From positions 5,146,001-5,210,000 of the forward strand of contig NZ_CP159508.1 of NCBI RefSeq assembly GCF_051131155.1: a DNA stretch of 64,000 nucleotides, read 5' to 3'. This stretch comes from Pseudanabaena minima (GTDB lineage: Bacteria > Cyanobacteriota > Cyanobacteriia > Pseudanabaenales > Pseudanabaenaceae). This document shows, piece after piece, positions 53,355 through 61,639 of this stretch (position 1 is its first letter; each line of letters begins with the position of its first letter). The translations under genes were made by a program, and so were the position numbers. The notes under the pieces are model-generated. The model was given only the letters and a program-made list of their open reading frames with translations, was not told where the DNA came from and ran no database searches.

Positions 53355-55658
53355 TTACAGCCCATTCCCGATCGCAAAGAATGCTGACCAGTAGAAGGGA
53401 TGATTGTACTTACCAGACTTGATCATGGTCACTTGAGCGCGGCGCAATGCTTCTGTAACTGTGACATTGCCTTTTTTTAATTCGGCATAAAATGCTTCCA
53501 TCAGTGCTTGGGTTCCATCGTCACTAACTTCCCACAGTGAGGCGATCGCTACCCTTGCTCCTGCGGCTTGCATCTGATAGCCCAAACCTAAAATCTCAAC
53601 TCCTGTACCTAATTTGCTATTCAATCCAGTTTGACAGGCACTTAGCACGACTAGATCGACATTGTTTAAAGTCCAGTTTTTAAGCTCACTAATAGTTACT
53701 TTTTCGCCATTGCCAAACAGAATAAAAGAATCTTCGGGTGTACCGACTGCTAGCTTTCCGTGGGTAGCTAAATGCAAAATCGTATAGGAGTTTGCTCTGT
53801 CTTCAGTAATGCTCTTGGTAAATTCCTTTTCAATGAGTTTGGTGGTATTAGGAAATTGGCTAGCAATTTTTTGGACTTCGTTGATAGTTGCGGGTAATCC
53901 GCTAAAACCTGCACGAATTTCGCCACCTTTGCCTCCAAATGCACCTGCAAAGATACGCGGATTGGTGATGGGTTTGCTGTTAAAGGCGGTCAAGGATTCG
54001 GCGGTGATGTTGTTAATACGATATTTCTCGACTAGCCACTGCTTACCATCATGGAGACTGGCAAGGGGAATATAGCGCAGTTGTCCATCGGGTGCATAGA
54101 TGATCGTGTCGATGTTAAGTTGGGCAAGTTCAGCTTCAAAGGGCTTGATCAGAATGTTATAAAGCTTCTGTGATTTTTCCTTGACTTCGGGTGATAGGTT
54201 TTTGTCTCTTAGTTCGCTCAATAAGGTAATTATTGCTTCATTAAGGGCTTCGCGTTTGATTTTGACGGTGCGGCGCAGGGGTGGGGTATTGGTGTTGAGG
54301 AAAATTAGTTCTAGGCGATCTTCGAGAATGAGGGGATAGAGAAGAACGGCTTTAGGAAATTGCGAAAGAAGATCTTTTTGTAATTTGCGATATTTAGCTA
54401 CGTCAACGTTTTGATTGTCTTCAACGCGGCGTAGTTCGGTGATGAGCTTTTTGATTTCGGGGCTATCGAGGAAGGAATTAAATTGTTTGTTTTGGTCGCG
54501 TTCGGCTCGGACAAGTTGGGCAAGGCGTTGTTCTTCTGTTTGGTTTAGTTTGCCTTCACGGTCTTTTTGTTGGAGTTGGTTGAGTTCGCTGGCGAGGGCA
54601 ATAATATTTTGTTCGGGACGTTGCAGATCAACTCCTTGGGAAGTTTGGTTGTTGCCGCGCACAGTTTTGAGGTAGTCGCTGAGTTCTTGGACTTTGAGGA
54701 GGTCAAGGACTTGTTGGGCTTCGAGGATGCGGTCTTGTTTGAGTAGGAGATTGGCGAGGCTGCGATAGGTATTTTCAACGCTGATTAGATAAGATTTTTG
54801 AATGTCTTTATCAAGTTTGCGGATATCTTGGCGAATGGATTCGATGACGTTAACGGATTGTTTGTAAAAGAGGATTGCAAGTTCGGGTTGTTTGATGTTT
54901 TTAAAAGCGAAGCCCAGATTATTCAGCGAAATCCTCTCTCCATTACGGTCTTTGATTTCCCGATCAATTTCTAAGCTTTGTAGTTGGAACTCGATCGCCT
55001 TGTCATATTTGCCGAGGTTTCGGTAAGCGATTCCCAAATTTCCCAGCGCCGCTCCCTCACCGAGACGGTCTTTGATTTCCCGCGCGATCGCCAAGCTTTG
55101 CAGTTGGAACTTGATCGCTTTATCATATTTGCCGAGGGAATAGTAAGAGATTCCCAGATTTCCCAAATCTTGCCTCTCACCGAGACGGTCTTTGATTTCC
55201 CGTGAGATTGTTAAAGCTTGCAGATGGAACTCGATCGCTTTGTCATATTTGCCGAGGGAATTGTAAGCATTTCCCAGATTTCCCAGCGCATTTCCCTCAA
55301 CGAGACGGTTTTTGATTTCTCGCGTGATCGCTAAGCTTTGCAGATGGAACTCGATCGCTTTGTCATACAGCCCTAAATTGTAGTATCCAAGTCCTAATCC
55401 GTTATAAGCGCGACCTTCACAATCACGATCTTTGAGTTCGCGGCAAATAGTAAGAGCCTTAAGATCTGACTCAATTGCATTTTGGTATTGACTTGCACGT
55501 CTCGCTTTAATTCCCAGATCCAACAGTCGATCTGCTTCTGCTTTGATGTCTTGAGTTGTCTGCGCCTGAACCTTTATCAAACCCAAATCAGGCGGTGACA
55601 CCATCCCCAAAACTCCAGTCAGAGCCACAAACATCAACGCATAAAACTGCGAAGCCAT
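53355..55658 (-). CDS. Secreted TPR-CHAT protease-like protein
   Basis: 767 residues with a signal peptide (ASQFYALMFVALTGVLGMVS). About five to six TPR-like repeats of 40 residues at 50-270, all variants of LGNLGNAYNSLGKYDKAIEF, then a coiled-coil rich middle and a C-terminal CHAT domain (about 530-765). The caspase-like dyad is present: His633 (LHLATHG) and Cys675 (VLSACQTG). CHAT proteins are proteases often used in stress or defence pathways, but secreted TPR-CHAT proteins are also common in cyanobacteria with no known role. It converges on cyaC with 14 bp between stops. Confidence 0.94.
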   Translation of the reverse strand: MASQFYALMFVALTGVLGMVSPPDLGLIKVQAQTTQDIKAEADRLLDLGIKARRASQYQNAIESDLKALTICRELKDRDCEGRAYNGLGLGYYNLGLYDKAIEFHLQSLAITREIKNRLVEGNALGNLGNAYNSLGKYDKAIEFHLQALTISREIKDRLGERQDLGNLGISYYSLGKYDKAIKFQLQSLAIAREIKDRLGEGAALGNLGIAYRNLGKYDKAIEFQLQSLEIDREIKDRNGERISLNNLGFAFKNIKQPELAILFYKQSVNVIESIRQDIRKLDKDIQKSYLISVENTYRSLANLLLKQDRILEAQQVLDLLKVQELSDYLKTVRGNNQTSQGVDLQRPEQNIIALASELNQLQQKDREGKLNQTEEQRLAQLVRAERDQNKQFNSFLDSPEIKKLITELRRVEDNQNVDVAKYRKLQKDLLSQFPKAVLLYPLILEDRLELIFLNTNTPPLRRTVKIKREALNEAIITLLSELRDKNLSPEVKEKSQKLYNILIKPFEAELAQLNIDTIIYAPDGQLRYIPLASLHDGKQWLVEKYRINNITAESLTAFNSKPITNPRIFAGAFGGKGGEIRAGFSGLPATINEVQKIASQFPNTTKLIEKEFTKSITEDRANSYTILHLATHGKLAVGTPEDSFILFGNGEKVTISELKNWTLNNVDLVVLSACQTGLNSKLGTGVEILGLGYQMQAAGARVAIASLWEVSDDGTQALMEAFYAELKKGNVTVTEALRRAQVTMIKSGKYNHPFYWSAFFAIGNGL
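54940..55390 (-). repeat. Tandem 120-bp repeats encoding TPR units
   Basis: Blocks with GAACTCGATCGC, CATATTTGCCGAG and GAGACGGTCTTTGATTTC recur every 120 bp, four times or so, matching 40-residue TPR units. The DNA similarity is high, so repeat number may vary. Confidence 0.85.
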
Positions 55659-55839
55659 AAACGTTCCTCAAGGAAAAAGCAGAAAGGCAAAAGGAAAAAG
55701 TGAGCGAGTTTTGGGGCTTTCGGGCGTGATTACATCCTAAACCCTACCATCTGCACAGCCAATATATCACTAAATTTTCTTGTGTCCCCATCTCCCCGAT
55801 TTTTTTAAGCATCAATCAATTTTGCCCATCACACCCAAC

Positions 55840-55905
55840 GTAGGGGCGGGTTTTGCAATTAAATTTTGCATTCAGAACAAAATCACCTACTAAACCCGCC
55901 CCTAC
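55840..55905. repeat. Inverted repeat GTAGGGGCGGGTTT
   Basis: Arms 55840-55853 and 55892-55905 are perfectly complementary over 14 bp with a 38-nt AT-rich loop. It is the common cyanobacterial CCCCTAC type repeat. The rest of 55659-55934 has no gene. Confidence 0.8.
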
Positions 55906-55934
55906 AACAATTTGTGCATATCACCCCAATCATC

Positions 55935-56068
55935 AAACGGTAATGCGATCGCCCAAACCTGACAACGCAGAGACAAGCGATCGGCGAGAGCAAAGAGGGT
56001 TTAGCATTTTTGGCGATCGAGATTTTTTGTGAGGAGTTTGAATATTGTGGCGCAAATGCTTAACCCCT
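55935..56068 (+). repeat. Direct repeat A flanking the Rpn gene
   Basis: 134 bp, from AAACGGTAATGCGATCGCCC to AAATGCTTAACCCCT. It matches copy B at 57079-57208 in the same orientation with a few differences. In B the inner inverted repeat is intact; in A its left arm is mutated. Confidence 0.9.
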
Positions 56069-56091
56069 ACAAATTTTTTACTTTTGCCTTT

Positions 56092-57003
56092 TTACTTTTT
56101 ACTTTTCAGCCATGCCTCCAAATCCGCCACCTTCTCAAAATCCAACACCGCCTCCGCCAGCTCCTCCAACCGCTCCGCCGATAGCTTATCCAATCGCTTA
56201 ACCGTCTTCAGCGTCACCTTACCAAACTTCCGCGTCAGCAACTTTACCGCAAACTGCTTTAGTCCCTGCTTTAGCCCCAAAACTTGACCATGTTGCGTCC
56301 CAATTTTCTCACCCTCAAGCTTGCCCTCAAGCTTACCCTCAAGCTTGCCCTCAAGCTTGCCAATACGCTGACCTTCTTTGAGCGCATCCCGATAAACCCT
56401 TGTTTTCTTGAGATCACCTAACGTAAACATCGCCTCAACCTCCTCTCGACTCATCTGGGGAAACTTGTATAGCAAAACTGTCTCAATAAATTCTATCATC
56501 CTCTCGCGATCGCCTTGCCCTACTCGATCGGCTAACTGATGGGCTAAGGCGATGGTTTCCCTCTTGGGCGCAACGATCAACCTCACTAACCCTAAACTTA
56601 ATGACTCAGACTCTGGTAACTCATCCAGATAGATTCGTTCAATATGTCCACCCGCAAATAGCGCCCTAAATTGTTTGGGTATTTCAGGCTCAATGCTCCG
56701 TTTAGCAAAAATGGCGACCACCTGCCAATCATGCTCTGGCTTGTACTGACTCAGATATAGAAATATCTCACCGATAAACTCCCAATAAAATTCGGCTCGT
56801 TTTTGAAATTGCACCTCCACAAACCATAGATTTTTATCAACCGAGTCGGGAATAAAAATACCATCAAAGCGAAACGCTTTTTCCTTGATCTCTACTGAGG
56901 TAAAGCGATAGCCTGCTGCTGTTTCGGGTGGTAATCCCACCAATTCAAATAACAAGCTATCAAAGGTTTGAAATAGCTGAAAAAAGATCGTGTCAGTTCG
57001 CAT
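56092..57003 (-). CDS. Rpn/DUF2887-type PD-(D/E)XK nuclease-like protein
   Basis: 303 residues. N-terminal part: FFQLFQTFDSLLFELVGLPP, then the nuclease core with Asp in KAFRFDGIFIPD and ENLWFVEVQFQK-like NLWFVEVQFQKRAEF (Glu and Gln of D-ExQ), and YLSQYKPEHDWQVVAIF. The middle (FIETVLLYKFPQMSREEVEA) is typical of cyanobacterial DUF2887/Rpn proteins. At about 218-236 a run of KLEG units shows slippage in the DNA (AAGCTTGCCCTC repeated on the plus strand). Rpn enzymes are linked with RecA-independent recombination. The gene is alone between two direct repeats. Confidence 0.9.
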   Translation of the reverse strand: MRTDTIFFQLFQTFDSLLFELVGLPPETAAGYRFTSVEIKEKAFRFDGIFIPDSVDKNLWFVEVQFQKRAEFYWEFIGEIFLYLSQYKPEHDWQVVAIFAKRSIEPEIPKQFRALFAGGHIERIYLDELPESESLSLGLVRLIVAPKRETIALAHQLADRVGQGDRERMIEFIETVLLYKFPQMSREEVEAMFTLGDLKKTRVYRDALKEGQRIGKLEGKLEGKLEGKLEGEKIGTQHGQVLGLKQGLKQFAVKLLTRKFGKVTLKTVKRLDKLSAERLEELAEAVLDFEKVADLEAWLKSKK

Positions 57004-57078
57004 TGGATTATTTTAGCGAATTTTATACGCAGGAACGCAAGAATATCGCTACCATTTACGTAAACCGTTGTGATCGCT

Positions 57079-57208
57079 AAACGGTAATGCTTCGCCCAAA
57101 CCTCACAACGCAGAGACAAGCGATCGGCAAGAGCAGAGAGGGTTAAGCATTTGCGGATCGAGATTTTTGTGAGGAGTTTGAATATTGTGACGCAAATGCT
57201 TAACCCCT
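57079..57208 (+). repeat. Direct repeat B flanking the Rpn gene
   Basis: 130 bp matching copy A. It contains an exact inverted repeat, GGTTAAGCATTTGCG (57141-57155) and CGCAAATGCTTAACC (57191-57205). The remaining 57209-57513 shows no gene. Confidence 0.9.
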
Positions 57209-57513
57209 TGTATCTTGAGAGTAATATAACCCGACGCACCCTAGATAGAAAATAACGATTTGTAGCAAGGGAGCCTGATGTTTTAGAAAAGATTGTGGCG
57301 AACCAGTTCCACTTATAACTTTGGTTGGTCTTGCTGCTGCTAAATACTCTATTTCTCCCCTTTAATCTCAGTTCAGCAAGAGGTCTATTGATGCTGAGCA
57401 TTGATTCCATAACACTAACATTGTGTCTTATAGGCGATCTCTGTAAATTATAATAATTTCATCAAAAAGTAGAACCTCACAGCCGACCAACAGTACCATA
57501 GCCTAGCAAAAAT

Positions 57514-58551
57514 ATGAAACTTAACGGATTTTCTGTCACCATTGCCGAAGGCAAAGAAACATCTGATGGCTACGTTCAGATGAAGCATGGCACACAATAT
57601 ACAATCCTGCTTCAAAACGAGTCTAATCGACGCTGTGATGCTGAGGTTTACATTGATGATCAACAAGTCGGCATTTGGAGAGTAAACCCGTTTACCACGG
57701 CGCAGATTGAGCGCCCTGTCCACGATCATGGTCGATTCACGTTTTATCAAGTTGGGACGACCGAAGCAATTCAAGCGGGTATCAGCAGAAACAACAGCAA
57801 TGGACTAATCCGCGTTTTATTCAAGCCAGAGAGACAGCAGATATCTGTAGATGGTCCTATGATGTCTCGCGCCGCTATGGCTGGAGGCACAGGTTTATCG
57901 GGGCATAGCGCTCAAGAATTTATAACGGTTGCCGCTCTTGACTATTCACCACAGGAGTTTGTAACCATTAATCTCCGTCTCATTTCCGTTGTTGATGAGC
58001 CTCGTCCTCTGTTTGTTTCTACACCAGTCCCACCCCCCGTAGGTGAAGTAACTGTTCCTAAAATTCAACGCAAAGCCATGACTTGGACTGTATTAAACAT
58101 GGTCATTCTCAATGGCAAAACCTATGCTTTATTTGGGTCAGATGCTTCTACTAATCCTTATCATGGCGATACAGATACTAATGCAGTTCTTCCATTACTT
58201 GCCATCAAAAAGATGGGATTACCCACTCCCGCAGGACTCTATGGTGCAACCAGAACAAATGGTGGTGCAATGAGAGGTACTTGGTCAGGAGGGAAAGCGA
58301 TCGTAGTCCCTGATGTGCAAGGTAGTTCGTTAACTTCTCAAGCGATCGCCGATCTTCAATGTCGATTACAGGGACTAAAAGTTTTGGGAGAAGACGGCTT
58401 TAGGATGGCAGAGTTCCATGATGGTGATAGAAGCGCTGGTATAGCAGGTTGGGATTTTTGGGTAGATGCTTCGGCAATAGAAACGTTGCAGATATCAGGT
58501 CAGAGGTATTGGGTCAGCATTAATGATCAATCCGCCAATCCTTGGGGATAA
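57514..58551 (+). CDS. Unrecognised two-domain protein
   Basis: 345 residues, no signal peptide or membrane segment. The N-terminal domain (1-105) is beta-rich: MKLNGFSVTIAEGKETSDGY, YTILLQNESNRRCDAEVYID, VGIWRVNPFTTAQIERPVHD, GRFTFYQVGTTEAIQAG. A linker with PLFVSTPVPPPVGEVTVP leads to a C-terminal domain (205-345) with LPLLAIKKMGLPTPAGLYG, AMRGTWSGGKAIVVPDVQGS, LTSQAIADLQCRL, GFRMAEFHDGDRSAGIAGWD and YWVSINDQSANPWG. I recall the RMAEFHDG/NDQxANPW ending in other bacterial hypothetical proteins, without known function. No operon partner is adjacent. Function not assigned. Confidence 0.8.
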   Translation: MKLNGFSVTIAEGKETSDGYVQMKHGTQYTILLQNESNRRCDAEVYIDDQQVGIWRVNPFTTAQIERPVHDHGRFTFYQVGTTEAIQAGISRNNSNGLIRVLFKPERQQISVDGPMMSRAAMAGGTGLSGHSAQEFITVAALDYSPQEFVTINLRLISVVDEPRPLFVSTPVPPPVGEVTVPKIQRKAMTWTVLNMVILNGKTYALFGSDASTNPYHGDTDTNAVLPLLAIKKMGLPTPAGLYGATRTNGGAMRGTWSGGKAIVVPDVQGSSLTSQAIADLQCRLQGLKVLGEDGFRMAEFHDGDRSAGIAGWDFWVDASAIETLQISGQRYWVSINDQSANPWG

Positions 58552-58599
58552 AATAATTTGAGCGCAGATCACCTGTCTAATCTATCGAGAGTGTAAAGT

Positions 58600-58940
58600 G
58601 AAATGTGTAAAGTCTTTGATGTAAGGAGAGAGATAATCAAGATACACAATTACTAACACTAAAACCGATGAATATACGCAACCCGCCAACAATGGTCGAA
58701 TATCTTTTGGTATTTGTTCGACACACAGTCGTCTGAGTCTTCCTCTTCTTGGTCGGCTATCTTTTAACAATTCATACAGGCTTGACCATTTGCGTCGATA
58801 CACTGCTGATACTGATAATTCTGCGACTTTACATTTGGACTGGTCAATACTGCATCCATGAGGTCAAATATTGCATCTCGTCCGTTCCCTAAAAATCCAT
58901 ATATCTGTTGACGAAAGTTCTGTAATTTATCAATAATCAT
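58600..58940 (-). pseudogene. IS701-like transposase, N-terminal remnant
   Basis: On the minus strand ATG at 58938-58940 starts MIIDKLQNFRQQIYGFLGNG, RDAIFDLMDAVLTSPN; after a frameshift near 58840 the match continues VAELSVSAVYRRKWSSLYEL, LKDSRPRRGRLRRLCVEQIP, KDIRPLLAGC, then degenerates. This is the start of IS701-type DDE transposases; no catalytic residues remain. Confidence 0.75.
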
Positions 58941-59157
58941 GGCTGTAGATATGTCTTTCTTTTTTATCTACTTTAGGCAGTTTGTATCTCTTTTAATCTG
59001 CCTTTTTTCCTTCATTACATTGTATTTACGATAGAATTAGACACTAGTTCACCGAGCAAGAACTAGCCATGAAGATCATTGCTAAACTCGTTACAGTCGA
59101 TGACACACTTGCTGCCGCATCAATTCTTCACGAGTGCGATCGCTAATCCCCAAAATA
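58941..59157. other. Intergenic stretch with one 25-residue ORF
   Basis: A small frame at 59069-59146 (MKIIAKLVTVDDTLAAASIL, HECDR) has no recognisable homology and may be debris. The rest is AT-rich with no gene. Confidence 0.4.
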
Positions 59158-59826
59158 TTACAGCATATCAGGACGACGCTCTTTTGTTCTTAAAATTTGT
59201 TGTTCCTTTCTCCATTCTGCAATTAATTTATGATTACCTGATCGCAATACTTCAGGAACTTCCCAACCACGAAAAACGGGTGGTCTGGTATATTGTGGAT
59301 AATCTAATAATCCATCTTCAAAGCTCTCAAACTTGAGCGAGTCTTCTTTCCCGACTGTCCCTGGACGCAACCGCACGACTCCATTAATTAATGCTAGTGC
59401 AGGAATCTCGCCACAGGTCAATACAAAATCTCCAAGGGAAACTTCGCGAGTTACGAGATGTTCACATACGCGCTCATCGACACCTTCATAACTTCCACAA
59501 ATGAGAACTAGCTGGTCGTAATTAGCGAGTTCTTTAAACATCTCCTGCTTCATCGGTTCCCCCTGCGGAGTCATGTAAATGATTTCACGCTTAGGCAAAA
59601 TTGGGAGTGATTCCACTGCCGCAAAAATGGGATCGGGCTTCATCAACATGCCCACGCCACCACCATAGGGTTCATCATCGACACGATGATGCTTATCAGT
59701 TGTGAAATCTCTAGGATTGGTGAGATGTACTTCCGCAATTTGATTCGCGATCGCCTTACCGAGCAAACTTGTCTGCAATGGCGAAGTGAAAAATTCAGGA
59801 AAGAGAGTAACAATATCTATACGCAT
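59158..59826 (-). CDS. trmD: tRNA (guanine37-N1)-methyltransferase
   Basis: 222 residues. MRIDIVTLFPEFFTSPLQTS start, VDDEPYGGGVGMLMKPDPIF, IYMTPQGEPMKQ, LVLICGSYEGVDERVCEH and SLGDFVLTCGEIPALALIN, the trefoil-knot SAM site. C-terminal PPVFRGWEVPEVLRSGNHKL, IAEWR. It methylates G37 of tRNAs to prevent frameshifting. It stands alone here, without rpsP/rimM/rplS. Confidence 0.97.
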   Translation of the reverse strand: MRIDIVTLFPEFFTSPLQTSLLGKAIANQIAEVHLTNPRDFTTDKHHRVDDEPYGGGVGMLMKPDPIFAAVESLPILPKREIIYMTPQGEPMKQEMFKELANYDQLVLICGSYEGVDERVCEHLVTREVSLGDFVLTCGEIPALALINGVVRLRPGTVGKEDSLKFESFEDGLLDYPQYTRPPVFRGWEVPEVLRSGNHKLIAEWRKEQQILRTKERRPDML

Positions 59827-59874
59827 AAATAAATTCTATATGCAGAGGGCAGCGCGTAGTGCTGCCATCGCCTT

Positions 59875-59963
59875 TATAGCTGTCGCTAGTCTTGCAACCC
59901 AAGAAGCGAGTGGCGGCACTTAGCGCCGCCACTCACTTCTTGGGGTTTGATTTGTGATCTATA
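59875..59963. mobile_element. MITE-like palindromic element E3
   Basis: Left end TATAGCTGTCGCTAGTCTTG and right-end complement TATAGATCACAAATCAAA match the two ends of E2 (21948-22051). Core hairpin arms 59899-59917 and 59926-59944 (CCAAGAAGCGAGTGGCGGC) have one G-U type difference. A further small hairpin lies at about 59848-59866. Confidence 0.78.
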
Positions 59964-60042
59964 AAATACCAATTACCGAAAGTGTCGTCACACTTTTGAT
60001 AAGTCTTTTAGCAGTTGTAACCCAATTCCAGTAAAGGTTTTG

Positions 60043-60075
60043 AAAGCCAAAAATGGCTACGCCATTTTTGGCTTT
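60043..60075. repeat. 15-bp-arm hairpin before moeA
   Basis: Arms 60043-60057 and 60061-60075 (AAAGCCAAAAATGGC, loop TAC), perfect. It ends 14 bp before the moeA start. Confidence 0.85.
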
Positions 60076-60077
60076 GG

Positions 60078-60083
60078 TATAAT
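60078..60083 (+). promoter_or_regulatory. -10-like TATAAT close to the moeA start
   Basis: TATAAT ends 6 bp before ATG 60090. If used, the transcript would be nearly leaderless, starting about at the start codon. The region upstream is the hairpin, so no clear -35 is visible. Confidence 0.35.
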
Positions 60084-60089
60084 TTAGCC

Positions 60090-61343
60090 ATGCTGTCTGT
60101 CGCTGAAACCGAAAAAATAATTTTAGATTTAGTCCAACCTTTCGATCCTGAAGTCGATAGTGAAATTTTGCCGTTGTCGCAGGCGATCGATCGAATTCTT
60201 GCCGAAGACATTCACAGCACCATGGATTTTCCGCATTGGGACAACTCAGCTATGGATGGTTATGCATTGCGTTATGCAGACTTAGCAGATTTGCCTGAAC
60301 TAAAACTCGCGATCACTTCTGATGAAATTCCCGCAGGGACAGCGATCGCTAAATCCTTAAGACAAGGTGAATGTATCCGCATATTTACGGGCGGGATGTT
60401 GCCCATTGGTGCAGATACGGTGATTATGCAGGAAGACACTGAACGCACTGATAATTTTTTGCAGCTTAAGGTCAAACCGTGCCAAGGCGAATATGTCCGC
60501 CGCAAGGGTGAATTTATTCAGGCTGGCAAAACTTTAGTCAAAGCAGGAACAAGACTAGGCGCAACAGAAATTGGCGCTTTAGCGTCCGCAAGATGCCAAA
60601 CGGTCAAAGTTTACCGTCAACCGAAAATAGCAATAATTTCCACAGGCAACGAGCTGCTTAGCCTTAAAAGTTCTCAGCCGCTTCAGTTAGGACAGATAAT
60701 TGATTCTAATCTCTATGCATTATCAGCATTAACTCATCAAGCAGGGGCGATCGCCATAAATTTTGAGGCTGTGCGAGATGATCCCTCTGAACTGCAAAAG
60801 GTCATTCAACAAGCGATCGCCTCAGCCGATATCGTTATCTCTACAGGTGGCGTTTCTGTAGGTGATTACGATTATGTTGATCAAATTCTAGAAAAAATGG
60901 GAGCTGATATTCATGTGCGCTCAGTGGCGATTAAACCGGGCAAACCTCTTACCGTCGCATCCATCTCTCCATCTCTTAATGTGAATAGAAGTGAGGGTAA
61001 AGTTCTCTATTTCGGAGTTCCCGGAAATCCTATGTCAGCAATGACGAGCTTTTGGCGATTTATTCGTGGTGCGATCGCTAAATTAAATGGAAGTAATCAA
61101 ACTTACTGGTATCCACAATTTATCAAAGCTATCACAATGGAGGATTTACACTCACAAGGGAGGCGCGAAACCTATTTATGGGGAAATCTAACCTACCAAA
61201 AAGGAAAACCTATTTTTCAACCTGTGCAGAATTATAGTTCGGGAAATTTAATCAGTGCGATCGGCTCAAATGCCCTAGCGGTAATGCATATAAACCAAAC
61301 CTATGTACCAGTGGGAGATGAAGCGGTCATTATGCTAGTCTAA
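60090..61343 (+). CDS. moeA: Molybdopterin molybdenumtransferase MoeA
   Basis: 417 residues. Family motifs: MDFPHWDNSAMDGYAL, IPAGTAIAKSLRQGECIRIF, TGGMLPIGADTVIMQEDTE, IAIISTGNELLS, IVISTGGVSVGDYDYVDQIL, KPGKPLTVA and FGVPGNPMSAMTSFW. It inserts molybdenum into adenylated molybdopterin for nitrate reductase and other enzymes. The start follows the hairpin and a TATAAT. No other moa/moe gene is nearby. Confidence 0.97.
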   Translation: MLSVAETEKIILDLVQPFDPEVDSEILPLSQAIDRILAEDIHSTMDFPHWDNSAMDGYALRYADLADLPELKLAITSDEIPAGTAIAKSLRQGECIRIFTGGMLPIGADTVIMQEDTERTDNFLQLKVKPCQGEYVRRKGEFIQAGKTLVKAGTRLGATEIGALASARCQTVKVYRQPKIAIISTGNELLSLKSSQPLQLGQIIDSNLYALSALTHQAGAIAINFEAVRDDPSELQKVIQQAIASADIVISTGGVSVGDYDYVDQILEKMGADIHVRSVAIKPGKPLTVASISPSLNVNRSEGKVLYFGVPGNPMSAMTSFWRFIRGAIAKLNGSNQTYWYPQFIKAITMEDLHSQGRRETYLWGNLTYQKGKPIFQPVQNYSSGNLISAIGSNALAVMHINQTYVPVGDEAVIMLV

Positions 61344-61639
61344 TCATAAATTTCTATCGTGGCACTAAATCATTGTTAACGGTATAATCTATTGACTATG
61401 AATAAAATGAAAGTTCTGTAATTGGCTTAGACGATGAAAGAATTTTACACAGACATAGATCCTATGATTCTCATCCAGTTTTAGTTAAGCCTTGAAAGGC
61501 TATGGGCAGCCTTAAGACAGCGTAACTAAAATCTATGTGCCATTGACAGCTATTGGTATCAAGCACATGTATGCAAAGTTCTCCTCTAATGTATTGGGCA
61601 TATTTTCTGGCTGCTGGCATCATTGAGGATGTTCGTCTT

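Noticed and set aside
54940..55390. Regularly spaced similar blocks that could suggest a CRISPR array
   Set aside because: The period is about 120 bp, the blocks are coding and correspond to TPR units in frame; there are no short spacers or cas genes.
53355..55658. CHAT protein with cyaC as a cyclic-nucleotide defence system
   Set aside because: The genes converge, the CHAT protein is secreted, and CyaC has a normal REC-kinase-cyclase signalling architecture; no defence partners are present.
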